Shown: piece after piece, positions 12,825 through 22,404 of the stretch
How positions within the stretch are numbered: position 1 is the first letter of the stretch
Layout: the number at the start of each line of letters is the position of its first letter
Assembly (NCBI RefSeq): GCF_901875635.1
Contig: NZ_CABFMN010000078.1
Location: 21,716-85,715 of the forward strand
Length of the DNA stretch: 64,000 nt
Reading direction: 5' to 3'
Source: Xylophilus ampelinus
GTDB lineage: Bacteria > Pseudomonadota > Gammaproteobacteria > Burkholderiales > Burkholderiaceae_C
Translations under genes and position numbers: made by a program
The notes under the pieces: model-generated
Told to the model about the DNA's origin: nothing
The model's input: only the letters and a program-made list of their open reading frames with translations
Database searches by the model: none

Positions 12825-14086
12825 GCCGCCTGCCCTTGAGGCACGGCGGCCCGACGCTCCCGCACCGGCAGGTTGGCCACCGCGGACACCAGCCCCAGAA
12901 CGCAGGCCAGCGCCCACACCAGCGCATAGCTGCCTGTCGCGTCGAACACGAGCCCGCCCAGCCACACCCCCAGGAAGCTGCCGATCTGGTGCCACAGGAA
13001 CACGAAGCCGAACAGCGTCGTGATGTAGCGCATGCCGAACAACTGACCCAGCAGGCCGTTGGTCAGCGGCAGCGTGGCCAGCCACAGGAAGCCCATTGCC
13101 GCAGCGAACAGGTAGACCGACAGCGCCGTGGTCGGCAGGCTCACGAACAGCGCGATGACCAGCGTTCGCACCGCATACAGCGTCGCCAGCAGGCGCTTGC
13201 GCTGCCAGCGTGCGGCCCAGGCGCCGAAGAGGTAGGTACCGGCGACGTTGGTCAGCGCCACCAGCCCCAAGGCCGTGGCCGCCACCTGGGGCCCCAGCCC
13301 GCGGCCGGCCAGATAGGCCGGCAGGTGCGTCGCGATGAAGGCCAGGTGGAAGCCACAGGAAAGAAAGCCCAGCCCGACGAGCCAGAAGTCGCGATCGCCG
13401 AATGCCTGGCGCAAGGCGGTGTGCAGGGCCGGCTGCGGCGTTTTCGTCTCCGGCGCGGCGGACGGGCCCGATCGCCCGCTGCCCAGCGCCAGCGGCAGCA
13501 TGGCCGCCATCAGCACGGCCAGGGCCAGGACCGCGCTCGACCAGCCCCAGGCGTCGATCAACCGCTGGTTCAGGGGCAGCATCACGAACTGGCCCGCCGC
13601 GCCGAAGGCGCCCACGATGCCCAGCGCGCGCGGGCGCTGCGCATCGCTCACGGCCTTGCCCGCCGCGCCGTAGACGATGCCGAAACCCGTGCCGCTGAGC
13701 CCCAGTCCCACCAGCACGCCCGCCGCCCCGGCAAAGGCCCAGCCACTGGCCGCGAAGGGCATGAGCGCCAGGCCGGCGACGTAGAGCAGGGTGCCGCCGG
13801 CCATCACGCGGCGCGGGCCGTGCTGGTCGGCCAGCATGCCGCTGAAGGGCTGGGCCAGTCCCCACACCAGGTTCTGCAGCGCGATGGCGAAAGAGAACGT
13901 CGACCGGTCCCAGTCGAAGCTGGCGCTGACCGGCAGCACGTACAGCCCGAACGCGTGCCGCTGCCCCACGCTCAGGAACAGGACCAGGCCGATGCAGCCG
14001 ATGAGCCAGACGGCTCGGCGGTCGAGCCGTGTCGAAGCGGGCGGGGTTGCGGAACCGGAATGTCGGAGATGATTCGGTGCTGTCAT
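12821..14086 (-). CDS. MFS transporter (about 12 transmembrane segments)
   Basis: A 421-residue major facilitator. The cytoplasmic N-terminus is followed by about 12 hydrophobic helices. The loop between helices 2 and 3 reads GMLADQHGPRRVMAGG, matching the MFS motif A pattern. The early helix LFLSVGQRHAFGLYVLP resembles OxlT/monocarboxylate-type members. Its start faces the LysR gene across 75 bases, so the LysR protein is the likely regulator. Exporter versus importer role and substrate are not evident. Confidence 0.9.
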   Translation of the reverse strand: MTAPNHLRHSGSATPPASTRLDRRAVWLIGCIGLVLFLSVGQRHAFGLYVLPVSASFDWDRSTFSFAIALQNLVWGLAQPFSGMLADQHGPRRVMAGGTLLYVAGLALMPFAASGWAFAGAAGVLVGLGLSGTGFGIVYGAAGKAVSDAQRPRALGIVGAFGAAGQFVMLPLNQRLIDAWGWSSAVLALAVLMAAMLPLALGSGRSGPSAAPETKTPQPALHTALRQAFGDRDFWLVGLGFLSCGFHLAFIATHLPAYLAGRGLGPQVAATALGLVALTNVAGTYLFGAWAARWQRKRLLATLYAVRTLVIALFVSLPTTALSVYLFAAAMGFLWLATLPLTNGLLGQLFGMRYITTLFGFVFLWHQIGSFLGVWLGGLVFDATGSYALVWALACVLGLVSAVANLPVRERRAAVPQGQAA

Positions 14087-14161
14087 GGTGTGGCACCGAT
14101 TCTGGAAAGCATCGCCGCACCATGGCGCGACAAATTCTCGGGTCTACCATTCCCGCACCGC

Positions 14162-15130
14162 ATGACCTTGCTTCCCAGCGCCGCCGACCTGCTTCTGCGC
14201 AGCCTCTCGCTCGATGCCCTGCGCGGCTTCGAGCGGGCGGCACGCCTGCAGAGCTTCACCGCCGCGGCCGACGATCTGAACCTTTCCCAATCGGCCGTCA
14301 GCAAGCAGGTCAAGGCGCTGGAAGACACGCTGGGCGTGCCGCTCTTCGTTCGTGGGGCCCGTGGCCTGACACTGACGGGCGAGGGCACGCTGCTGTTGGA
14401 GGGCGTGGGCGATGCGCTGGCGCGGCTGGCCGGCGTCGTCGACCGCCTGCAACGCGGCGGCGGCATGGCGCGGGCCTGCGTGGCGGTCACCACCTCGCCC
14501 TCGTTCGCGAGCCTGTGGCTGGTGCCGCGCCTGCCGGCTTTCCAGGCCCGCTATCCGGAGGTGGACATCGGCGTCGACAGTTCAACGCAGAGCCTGCACC
14601 TGGAGCGCGCGGGCGTGGACGTGGCGATCCGCCTCACCCGCTCCGAGGACCTGCCCGCCGGCGAGGTGCCGCTGCTGCGCCAGCGCGCCATGCTGGTCGC
14701 CACGCCCGAACTGGCCGCGCGCATCGCCACGCCGGCCGACCTGGCGCGCGAGGCGCTGCTGGTGTTCAGCCAGGCCGGCGAGCGATTCGCCCAGCTGTCG
14801 TGGGCGCGCTGGCACCAGCGCCTGGGCATCACGGCAGCCCCCACGCAGGCGCGCTCGCACTTCTCGCAGTACGAGGACCTGCTGCGCGCCTGCGCCCAGG
14901 GCATGGGCGTGGCCATCGGCCTCACGCCGCTGGTGGCGCCGCGGCTCGCGAGCGGCGAGCTGGCCGTGGTCTTGCCGCAGCACGCGGTCGACGGGCCCTT
15001 CTATCGCCTGCTGGTCGCTCCCGGGAGCGCACAGCGGCCCGAGGTGCAGGCCTTCTGCGACTGGGCGCGCGAGGCGATGGCAGCCGAGGGCGCAAACGCC
15101 GCAGAGCCCGCTCAGCCGCATTCTTCATGA
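14162..15130 (+). CDS. LysR-family transcriptional regulator
   Basis: A 322-residue regulator. The N-terminal winged helix-turn-helix (LDALRGFERAARLQSFTAAA, then LNLSQSAVSKQVKALEDTLG) covers about residues 20-78. A GcvA-like effector domain follows (LWLVPRLPAFQARYPEVDI). It is divergent from the MFS gene, the usual arrangement for a LysR protein controlling its neighbour and itself. The inducer is unknown. Downstream lies a dispersed repeat before the FAD/Fe-S oxidoreductase gene. Confidence 0.93.
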   Translation: MTLLPSAADLLLRSLSLDALRGFERAARLQSFTAAADDLNLSQSAVSKQVKALEDTLGVPLFVRGARGLTLTGEGTLLLEGVGDALARLAGVVDRLQRGGGMARACVAVTTSPSFASLWLVPRLPAFQARYPEVDIGVDSSTQSLHLERAGVDVAIRLTRSEDLPAGEVPLLRQRAMLVATPELAARIATPADLAREALLVFSQAGERFAQLSWARWHQRLGITAAPTQARSHFSQYEDLLRACAQGMGVAIGLTPLVAPRLASGELAVVLPQHAVDGPFYRLLVAPGSAQRPEVQAFCDWAREAMAAEGANAAEPAQPHSS

Positions 15131-15188
15131 GCCGTTTCGGGCTGCAGCGCCCGCCCTGCTTGCGCGAGTAGCTATCATTTCGATAGCG
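15131..15188 (-). repeat. Comamonadaceae-type intergenic repeat, copy 2 of 7
   Basis: GCTGCAGCGCCCGCC is followed by TGCGCGAGTAGCTATCATTT and CGATAGCG. It has the same layout as the copies at 62183-62245 and 46152-46205, in the same orientation. Confidence 0.85.
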
Positions 15189-15280
15189 ATTCGGTCTTGC
15201 GGCTAGCGCGCTGGCGCCTCCGCCGCGGGCGTCCGCCGGGACCGATGACCCGCATCGCCCCCCGCGCGGGGTGCGGGACC

Positions 15281-15286
15281 TAAAAT
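15281..15286 (+). promoter_or_regulatory. candidate -10 element for the FAD/Fe-S oxidoreductase gene
   Basis: TAAAAT within GGGACCTAAAATCCCC lies 57 bases before the chosen start. No convincing -35 hexamer is visible, so this is a weak call based on position and AT content in GC-rich surroundings. Confidence 0.3.
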
Positions 15287-15343
15287 CCCCGGCCCGGTTC
15301 ATGGGCGCGCGGCGCCTTGCCGTGGCCCTGCTGCCTTCCCCCG

Positions 15344-18300
15344 ATGAATGCCCCGACCGCGTTGAACGCGCTGCTGTCGCAGGCCGCCGAGCCGGCCCGC
15401 CTGCGCGAGATTCCGTACAACTACACCAGCTTCTCCGACCGCGAGATCGTCATCCGCCTGCTCGGCAGCCGCGGCTGGCAACTGCTGCAGAGCCTGCGCG
15501 AGGAGCGCCGCACCGGCCGCTCGGCCCGCATGCTCTACGAGGTGCTGGGCGACATCTGGGTGGTGCAGCGCAACCCCTACCTGATCGACGACCTGCTGGA
15601 CAACCCGCGCCGCCGCGGGCAACTGGTCGATGCCCTGAAGCACCGCCTGGCCGAGGTGCAGAAGCGCCGCACGCCGCCCGCGTCGTCCGGTCAGGACGAC
15701 GCCTCGGCAGTCCGCGATGCGCAGCGCGACGCGCTGGTGGGCGAGCTCTGCACCCTGGCGCAGCAGGCCATCGCGCAATTCGACCGTTCCTTCGACGAGG
15801 TGGCCACGCTGCGCCGCCAGGCGCGCAAGGTGCTGGGCCGGCTCACGGCCAAGGACAACATCAAGTTCGACGGCCTGTCGCGTGTGTCGCATGTGACGGA
15901 CGCGACCGACTGGCGCGTGGAGTACCCCTTCGTCGTGCTGTGCCCCGACACCGAGGCCGAGATGGCGCGCCTGGTGGCCGGCTGCTTCGAGCTGGGCCTG
16001 ACCATCATCCCGCGTGGCGGCGGCACCGGCTACACCGGCGGCGCCATCCCGCTCACGTGGAAGAGCGCGGTCATCAACACCGAGAAGCTCGAGGCGATGA
16101 CCGAGGTCGAGATGAAGGTGCTGCCGGGCCTGGACGGCCGCGAGGTGCCGACGATCTGGACCGAGGCCGGCGTGGTCACCCAGCGCGTGGCCGATGCGGC
16201 CGAGCGCGCGGGCTACGTCTTCGCGGTCGATCCCACCTCGGCCGAGGCCTCCTGCGTGGGCGGCAACGTCGCCATGAACGCGGGCGGCAAGAAGGCCGTG
16301 CTCTGGGGCACGGCGCTGGACAACCTCGCTTCGTGGCGCATGGTCACGCCGCAGGCCGAGTGGCTCGAAGTCACGCGCGTCGGCCACAACCTGGGCAAGA
16401 TCCACGACGCCGAGAGCGCCGTGTTCGAGCTGCAGTACTTCGCCGCCGACGGCCGCACGCCGCTGCGCACCGAGCGGCTGGAAATCCCCGGCAAGACTTT
16501 CCGCAAGGAAGGCCTGGGCAAGGACGTGACCGACAAGTTCCTCTCGGGCCTGCCGGGCATCCAGAAGGAAGGCTGCGACGGCCTCATCACCAGCTGCCGC
16601 TGGGTGGTGCACCGCATGCCGGCGCACACGCGCACCGTGTGCCTGGAGTTCTTCGGCAACGCCAAGGACGCCGTGCCCTCGATCGTCGAGATCAAGGACT
16701 TCATGTTCGCCGAGCAAAAACGCAGCGGCGTGCTGCTCGCGGGCCTTGAGCACCTGGACGACCGCTACCTCAAGGCCGTCGGCTACGCGACCAAGAGCAA
16801 GAAGCACGGCGGCGGCCTGCCGAAGATGGTGCTCTTCGGCGACATCGCGGGCGACGACGCCGACGCCGTGGCGCGCGTCACCAGCGAGGTGGTGCGCATC
16901 GCCAACTCGCGCTCGGGCGAAGGCTTCATCGCCATCAGCCCCGAGGCGCGCAAGAAGTTCTGGCTGGACCGCAAACGCACGGCCGCCATCAGCCGCCACA
17001 CCAACGCCTTCAAGATCAACGAGGACGTGGTGATCCCGCTGCCGCGCATGGCCGAGTACACCGACGGCATCGAGCGCATCAACATCGAGCTGAGCCTGCG
17101 CAACAAAATCGCGCTGGCCGGCGAGCTGGAGGCCTTCCTGTCGCGCGGCAACCTGCCGCTGGGCAAGACCGACGACGCGCACGAGATCCCCTCGGCCGAG
17201 CTGCTCGAAGGCCGTGTGCAGCAGGCCATTGCGCTGGTGCGCGAGGTGCGCGCGCGCTGGATGAGCTGGCTGGGCGACGTGGAGTCGCTCTTCCCTCAGC
17301 TGCAGGACCATTCGCTGCGCGCGAGCTGGAAGACCGAGATCAAGGCGCCGCTGGCGCAGATCTTCTCGGGTGCCGAGTTCGCGCCCATCCTGGCCGAGTG
17401 CAACGCCATCCACCAGCGTGTGCTCAAGGGCCGCGTGTGGGTCGCGCTGCACATGCACGCCGGCGACGGCAACGTGCACACCAACATCCCCGTCAACAGC
17501 GACAACTACGAGATGCTGCAGACCGCGCACGAGGCGGTCGAGCGCATCATGAAGCTGGCGCGCAGCCTCGACGGCGTGATCTCGGGCGAGCACGGCATCG
17601 GCATCACCAAGCTGGAGTTCCTGAGCGACGAGGAACTGGCGCCCTTCGCGCGGTACAAGCAGCAGGTCGACCCCGAGGGCCGCTTCAACCGCGGCAAGCT
17701 GCTGCGCGACGGTTCGCACCCGCTGTTCGCCGACCTGACCAGTGCCTACACGCCCAGCTTCGGCCTCATGGGCCACGAGTCGCTCATCATGCAGCAGAGC
17801 GATATCGGCGCCATCGCCGATTCGGTCAAGGACTGCCTGCGCTGCGGCAAGTGCAAGCCGGTGTGCGCCACCCACGTGCCGCGCGCCAACCTGCTCTACA
17901 GCCCGCGCAACAAGATCCTCGCCACCTCGCTGCTGGTGGAGGCCTTCCTGTACGAGGAGCAGACGCGCCGCGGCGTGTCGATCAAGCACTGGGAGGAGTT
18001 CGAGGACGTGGCCGACCACTGCACGGTGTGCCACAAGTGCCTCACGCCCTGCCCGGTGAAGATCGACTTCGGCGACGTGTCGATGAACATGCGCAACCTG
18101 CTGCGCAAGATGGGGCAGAAGAGTTTCCGCCCCGGCAACGCGGCGGCGATGTTCTTCCTCAACGCCACCAACCCGACGACGATCAAGGCGATGCGCGTGG
18201 GCATGGTCGACATCGGCTTCAAGGCCCAGCGCCTGGCCAACGACTTCTTCCGGCTGCCGGCGAAGAAGCAGACCGCGCACCCGCCCGCCACCCTGGGCCC

Positions 18301-19249
18301 GGCGCCGATCAAGGAACAGGTCATCCACTTCGTCAATAAGAAGATGCCCGGCGGCCTGCCCAAGAAGACGGCGCGTGCGCTGCTGGACATCGAGGATGCG
18401 GACTACGTGCCGATCATCCGCGACCCGAAGGCGACCACGGCCGAGACCGAGGCGGTCTTCTACTTCCCGGGGTGCGGTTCGGAACGGCTGTTCAGCCAAG
18501 TGGGCCTGGCGACGCAGGCGATGCTGTGGCACGCCGGCGTGCAGACCGTGCTGCCGCCCGGCTACCTGTGCTGCGGCTACCCGCAGCGCGGCTCGGGCCA
18601 ATTCGACAAGGCCGAGAAGATGATCACCGACAACCGGGTGCTCTTCCACCGCGTGGCCAACACGCTGAACTACCTCGACATCAAGACCGTGGTGGTGAGC
18701 TGCGGCACCTGCTACGACCAGCTGCAGGGCTACCAGTTCGACAAGATCTTCCCCGGCTGCCGCATCATCGACATCCACGAGTACCTGCTGGAAAAGGGCG
18801 TCAAGCTGGAAGCCAACGCCTCGGCCTACCTCTACCACGACCCCTGCCACACGCCGATGAAGCTGCAGGACCCGATGAAAACCGTGAAGTCGCTGGTCGG
18901 CGAGCAGGTGCTCAAGAGCGACCGCTGCTGCGGCGAATCGGGCACGCTGGGCGTCTCGCGGCCCGACATCTCGACCCAGATCCGCTTCCGAAAGGAAGAG
19001 GAACTCAAGAAGGGCGAGGCCGCCCTGCGCGCGAAGGCGGGCCTGGGCGAGAAGGAGAACGTGAAGATCCTCACCAGCTGCCCGAGCTGCCTGCAGGGCC
19101 TCTCGCGCTACGGCAACGACCTGAACAACGGCCTGCTCGAGGCCGACTACATCGTGGTCGAGATGGCGCGCCAGATCCTCGGCGAGGACTGGATGCCGAA
19201 GTACGTCGAAGCTGCCAATCAGGGCGGTATCGAGCGGGTGCTGGTGTGA
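15344..19249 (+). CDS. FAD-linked oxidase / Fe-S oxidoreductase fusion, DUF3683 type (YdiJ/glycolate-lactate oxidase-like)
   Basis: A 1301-residue redox enzyme. An N-terminal DUF3683 segment ([19 protein letters not shown]) is followed by a PCMH-type FAD-binding domain ([19 protein letters not shown]) and an FAD oxidase C-terminal domain ([28 protein letters not shown]). Next come two 4Fe-4S motifs near residues 830-905 ([24 protein letters not shown]) and two CCG-type domains (FPGCGSERL...[14 protein letters not shown]...[17 protein letters not shown]). This is a fused GlcD/GlcF-like layout suited to oxidising a 2-hydroxy acid and passing electrons on. The exact substrate is unknown. The 3' end overlaps the HIT gene start. 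Confidence 0.93.
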   Translation: MNAPTALNALLSQAAEPARLREIPYNYTSFSDREIVIRLLGSRGWQLLQSLREERRTGRSARMLYEVLGDIWVVQRNPYLIDDLLDNPRRRGQLVDALKHRLAEVQKRRTPPASSGQDDASAVRDAQRDALVGELCTLAQQAIAQFDRSFDEVATLRRQARKVLGRLTAKDNIKFDGLSRVSHVTDATDWRVEYPFVVLCPDTEAEMARLVAGCFELGLTIIPRGGGTGYTGGAIPLTWKSAVINTEKLEAMTEVEMKVLPGLDGREVPTIWTEAGVVTQRVADAAERAGYVFAVDPTSAEASCVGGNVAMNAGGKKAVLWGTALDNLASWRMVTPQAEWLEVTRVGHNLGKIHDAESAVFELQYFAADGRTPLRTERLEIPGKTFRKEGLGKDVTDKFLSGLPGIQKEGCDGLITSCRWVVHRMPAHTRTVCLEFFGNAKDAVPSIVEIKDFMFAEQKRSGVLLAGLEHLDDRYLKAVGYATKSKKHGGGLPKMVLFGDIAGDDADAVARVTSEVVRIANSRSGEGFIAISPEARKKFWLDRKRTAAISRHTNAFKINEDVVIPLPRMAEYTDGIERINIELSLRNKIALAGELEAFLSRGNLPLGKTDDAHEIPSAELLEGRVQQAIALVREVRARWMSWLGDVESLFPQLQDHSLRASWKTEIKAPLAQIFSGAEFAPILAECNAIHQRVLKGRVWVALHMHAGDGNVHTNIPVNSDNYEMLQTAHEAVERIMKLARSLDGVISGEHGIGITKLEFLSDEELAPFARYKQQVDPEGRFNRGKLLRDGSHPLFADLTSAYTPSFGLMGHESLIMQQSDIGAIADSVKDCLRCGKCKPVCATHVPRANLLYSPRNKILATSLLVEAFLYEEQTRRGVSIKHWEEFEDVADHCTVCHKCLTPCPVKIDFGDVSMNMRNLLRKMGQKSFRPGNAAAMFFLNATNPTTIKAMRVGMVDIGFKAQRLANDFFRLPAKKQTAHPPATLGPAPIKEQVIHFVNKKMPGGLPKKTARALLDIEDADYVPIIRDPKATTAETEAVFYFPGCGSERLFSQVGLATQAMLWHAGVQTVLPPGYLCCGYPQRGSGQFDKAEKMITDNRVLFHRVANTLNYLDIKTVVVSCGTCYDQLQGYQFDKIFPGCRIIDIHEYLLEKGVKLEANASAYLYHDPCHTPMKLQDPMKTVKSLVGEQVLKSDRCCGESGTLGVSRPDISTQIRFRKEEELKKGEAALRAKAGLGEKENVKILTSCPSCLQGLSRYGNDLNNGLLEADYIVVEMARQILGEDWMPKYVEAANQGGIERVLV

Positions 19250-19716
19250 GCGCCGCGTTCCGCACGCCGGCAGACCCGGTGCCCGGTTGCCCGCTCTGCG
19301 AAGCGGCGGGCGGGCGCCTGCTGTTCGACGGCCCGTCGTTCCGGCTGATCCATGCCGCGGAGGCCGGCTTCCCGGCCTTCTACCGCGTCGTCTGGCGCGA
19401 CCATGCGCGTGAGTTCACCGACCTGACGCCCGACGATCGCGTGCTGTGCATGGAGGCCGTCGCCGCCCTGGAGCAGGCGCTGCGCGAGCACCTGGCCCCG
19501 ACCAAGGTCAACGTCGCGGCGCTGGGCAACGCGGTGCCGCACCTGCACTGGCACGTCATCGCACGCTTCGACTGGGACAGCCACTTCCCGGCCCCTGTCT
19601 GGGCGCCAGCGCAGCGCGAGGTGCCGGCGCAGCGCCTGCAGGCCGTGCAGGCCCTGCTGCCGGCGGCCGAGGCGCAGATGGCAGCCCGGCTGGCGGCGCT
19701 CCGCGGCAGGGGCTGA
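19246..19716 (+). CDS. HIT family protein
   Basis: A 156-residue nucleotide-binding protein of the histidine triad superfamily. The triad-like segment [10 protein letters not shown] lies near residue 100, and an N-terminal Cys pair (CPLCEAAGG) may bind zinc. The start is GTG at 19246, overlapping the upstream stop (GTGA). Family members hydrolyse dinucleotides or nucleoside phosphoramidates. Linkage to the DUF3683 oxidoreductase suggests co-expression, not a shared reaction. Confidence 0.9.
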   Translation: MSAAFRTPADPVPGCPLCEAAGGRLLFDGPSFRLIHAAEAGFPAFYRVVWRDHAREFTDLTPDDRVLCMEAVAALEQALREHLAPTKVNVAALGNAVPHLHWHVIARFDWDSHFPAPVWAPAQREVPAQRLQAVQALLPAAEAQMAARLAALRGRG

Positions 19717-19812
19717 CCCTCGAAAGCGGGGCCTTTCGCCCAAGCTGGCAAGGTGCGTGCATGCGTGCACGCCCACCCGCCTTTCGCGCCGTCCCCCGTC
19801 CGCCTGACTCCC

Positions 19813-22404
19813 ATGTCCGTTCCCGTCGAAGATGTCCGCTCCGATCCCCTGCGCTGGGGTCCGACCTGGGCACGCCTGAAGCCCTGGCTGCTCGTTCTGC
19901 TGGGCGTGGCGCTGTGCGCCGCCGTGGGCCTGGCGCTGCATGCCACGCTGCGTGACGTGCAGTACGGCGCGATGATGGAGGCGGTCGAGGGCACGCATGC
20001 AGGCCGCATCGTGCTGGCGGTGGCGGCCACCGCGCTGAGCTACCTCATCCTGACGCGCTACGACGCTTCGGCCCTGGCCTATGCCCATGCAAAGGTCAGC
20101 GCCGCGGCTGTGCTGCTGACCTCCTTCGTGGCCTATGCGCTGTCCAACACCATCGGGCTCGGTCCGTTGACGGGCGGCGCCGTGCGCACGCGCCTGTACG
20201 CTGCGGCCGGCCTCACGCCGCATCAGATCGCGCAGGTGATCCTGTTCAATGCGGCGGCCTTCTTTCTCGGCATTTCCGCCTTCGGAGCGCTCGCCCTGTT
20301 GTGGGGCGCGTCGCAGGTCGCGCCGGTGCTGCACCTGCCGGCCGCGCTGCTGCAGGCCCTGGCGGCGCCGCTGCTGGCGGGCGTGGCGGTGTTCATCGGC
20401 CTGTGCGCGCGGCGCCGCGCGATCCAGATCGGCCCGCGCTGGTCGCTGCGCCTGCCGCCGGCGGGGCTGGCGTCGCGGCAACTGCTGATCTCGGCGCTGG
20501 AGCTATCGGCCTCGGCGGCGGCGCTGTGGGTGCTGCTGCCCGCGGAACGCATCCCGCTGCCGACCTTCGTGGTGTTCTATGCGATGGCGGTCGCGGCGGC
20601 CATCGTCAGCCACGTGCCGGGCGGGCTGGGTGTGTTCGAGGCGGTGATGCTCCTGGTCTCGACCGATCATGTGCCCACCGAGGCGATGCTGGGCGCGCTG
20701 CTGCTGTACCGAGGCATCTACTACATCCTGCCACTGGTCGTGGCCACGGCCATGCTGTTGACCTACGAGCTGCGCTCGGGCGTGGCGGCGCCCGTCGGCC
20801 GCGCGGCGGTGCGGCTCAGCCCGCGCCTGCTGGCGGCGCTCGCGCTGATCGCGGGCATCTGGCTGCTGGTGTCGGGCGTGACGCCCTTGACCGAGGACGC
20901 GCACGAGTTGCTGCGGACCCTGAACGTGCCGCTGCCGCTGATCGAGGCCTCGCATTTCCTGGGCAGCGTGGCCGGCCTGGGGTTGCTGCTGGTGGCGCGA
21001 GGCCTGTTCCACCGGCTCGACGCCGCGTGGTGGAGCGCCGTGGTGCTGAGCGGGGTGTCGGCCGTGTTGGCATTGCCCAAGGGCATCGCGCTGAACGAGG
21101 CGGCGCTGTTGTCGGTGTTGGCGGTGCTGCTGCTGATCTCCAGGCGGCAGTTCGACCGGCCCTCGTCGCTGTTTTCCCAGCGCCTGGAGCCCGGCTGGCT
21201 GGTGGCGCTGGCGATCGTGCTGCTGGCCTGCGTGTCGGTGCTGATGTTCGCCTACCGCGAGGTCGTCTACGCCAACCGGCTGTGGTGGCAGTTCGAGCTG
21301 GACGCGGAAGCGCCGCGCTCCCTGCGCGCACTGCTCGGCGCCACGCTGGCCGGGCTGGCCTTCGGCCTGTGGCAACTCCTGCGCCCACCGGCCGGCCAGC
21401 CGCTGCCGGCCACCGCCGAGGAACTGGCGCGGGCGATGGCCATCGTGCGGTCCCAGCCCTTCGCCGAGGCGTGCATGGCTTATACGGGCGACAAGTCCTT
21501 CCTGTTCTCGCCCTCGGGCAAGAGCTTCCTGATGTACGGCAAGCAGGGGCGCACCTGGGTATCGTTGTTCGGCCCCTTCGGCGAGCCGAGCGAAGGGGCC
21601 GACCTGGTCTGGCGTTTCGTCGAGACGGCCCAGGCCCACGGCGGCCGCCCGGCCTTCTACCAGGTGCGCCCGGCCAGCCTGCCGCTGTACCTGGACTGCG
21701 GGCTGCATGCCTTCAAGCTGGGCGAGTTCGCGCACATCGAGCTGCCGCAGTTCAACCTCAAGGGCGCCCGGCGCGCCAACCTGCGTTCCGGTGTGAACCG
21801 CGGCGAGCGCGAAGGCCTGGGCTTCGAGGTCGTGCGGCCGCCTGCCGTGGCACCGCTGCTGGACGAACTGCAGCAGGTGTCGGACGCCTGGCTGCAGCGG
21901 CATGCCGCGCGCGAGAAGGCCTTCTCGGTCGGCCGCTTCGACCGCGCGTACCTGGCGCACCTGCCGGTCGCCATCGTGCGCAGCAGGGAGGGCCGCATCG
22001 TCGCCTTTGCCAACCTGCTGGTGGCCGGCGGCGCCCACGAGGCCGGCGTCGACCTCATGCGCTTCGGCGCGGATGCGCCGCCGGGCGCCATGGACTTCCT
22101 TTTCGCCAAGGTGCTGCTGCACTTGCAGGCCGAGGGCTTCGAGCGCTTCGGCCTGGGCATGGCGCCGATGGCCGGCATGGCTCGGCGCAGGCGCGCGCCG
22201 AGCTGGCAGCGCCTGGGTCGCCTGCTGTTCAATCACGGCGAGCGCTTCTACCAGTTCCGCGGCTTGCACAGCTTCAAGGACAAATTCGAGCCGGCGTGGG
22301 AGGCGCGCTACCTCGCGTCGCCCGGCGGGCTCTCGCCGCTGCTGGTGCTGATGGACCTGGCGGCGCTTATCGGCGACGGATCGCGCAAGGGAACGGTGGC
22401 ATGA
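19813..22404 (+). CDS. mprF: bifunctional lysylphosphatidylglycerol flippase/synthetase
   Basis: An 863-residue membrane protein. The N-terminal half holds about 13-14 hydrophobic segments typical of the MprF flippase (ILTRYDASALAYAHAKV and YALSNTIGLGPLTGGAVRTR early on). The C-terminal third (from about residue 540) is the soluble DUF2156/GNAT-like aminoacyl transferase domain (YTGDKSFLFSPSGKSFLMYG, WLQRHAAREKAFSVGRFD, GAMDFLF). It transfers an amino acid from aminoacyl-tRNA to phosphatidylglycerol, lowering surface charge and giving resistance to cationic peptides or acid. Its stop overlaps the next start as ATGA. Confidence 0.94.
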   Translation: MSVPVEDVRSDPLRWGPTWARLKPWLLVLLGVALCAAVGLALHATLRDVQYGAMMEAVEGTHAGRIVLAVAATALSYLILTRYDASALAYAHAKVSAAAVLLTSFVAYALSNTIGLGPLTGGAVRTRLYAAAGLTPHQIAQVILFNAAAFFLGISAFGALALLWGASQVAPVLHLPAALLQALAAPLLAGVAVFIGLCARRRAIQIGPRWSLRLPPAGLASRQLLISALELSASAAALWVLLPAERIPLPTFVVFYAMAVAAAIVSHVPGGLGVFEAVMLLVSTDHVPTEAMLGALLLYRGIYYILPLVVATAMLLTYELRSGVAAPVGRAAVRLSPRLLAALALIAGIWLLVSGVTPLTEDAHELLRTLNVPLPLIEASHFLGSVAGLGLLLVARGLFHRLDAAWWSAVVLSGVSAVLALPKGIALNEAALLSVLAVLLLISRRQFDRPSSLFSQRLEPGWLVALAIVLLACVSVLMFAYREVVYANRLWWQFELDAEAPRSLRALLGATLAGLAFGLWQLLRPPAGQPLPATAEELARAMAIVRSQPFAEACMAYTGDKSFLFSPSGKSFLMYGKQGRTWVSLFGPFGEPSEGADLVWRFVETAQAHGGRPAFYQVRPASLPLYLDCGLHAFKLGEFAHIELPQFNLKGARRANLRSGVNRGEREGLGFEVVRPPAVAPLLDELQQVSDAWLQRHAAREKAFSVGRFDRAYLAHLPVAIVRSREGRIVAFANLLVAGGAHEAGVDLMRFGADAPPGAMDFLFAKVLLHLQAEGFERFGLGMAPMAGMARRRRAPSWQRLGRLLFNHGERFYQFRGLHSFKDKFEPAWEARYLASPGGLSPLLVLMDLAALIGDGSRKGTVA

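Noticed and set aside
15299..18850. 1183-codon open frame antisense to the FAD/Fe-S oxidoreductase
   Set aside because: Shadow of a high-GC gene: His/Arg/Ala-rich low-complexity translation with no domain, while the sense strand has clear Fe-S and FAD motifs.
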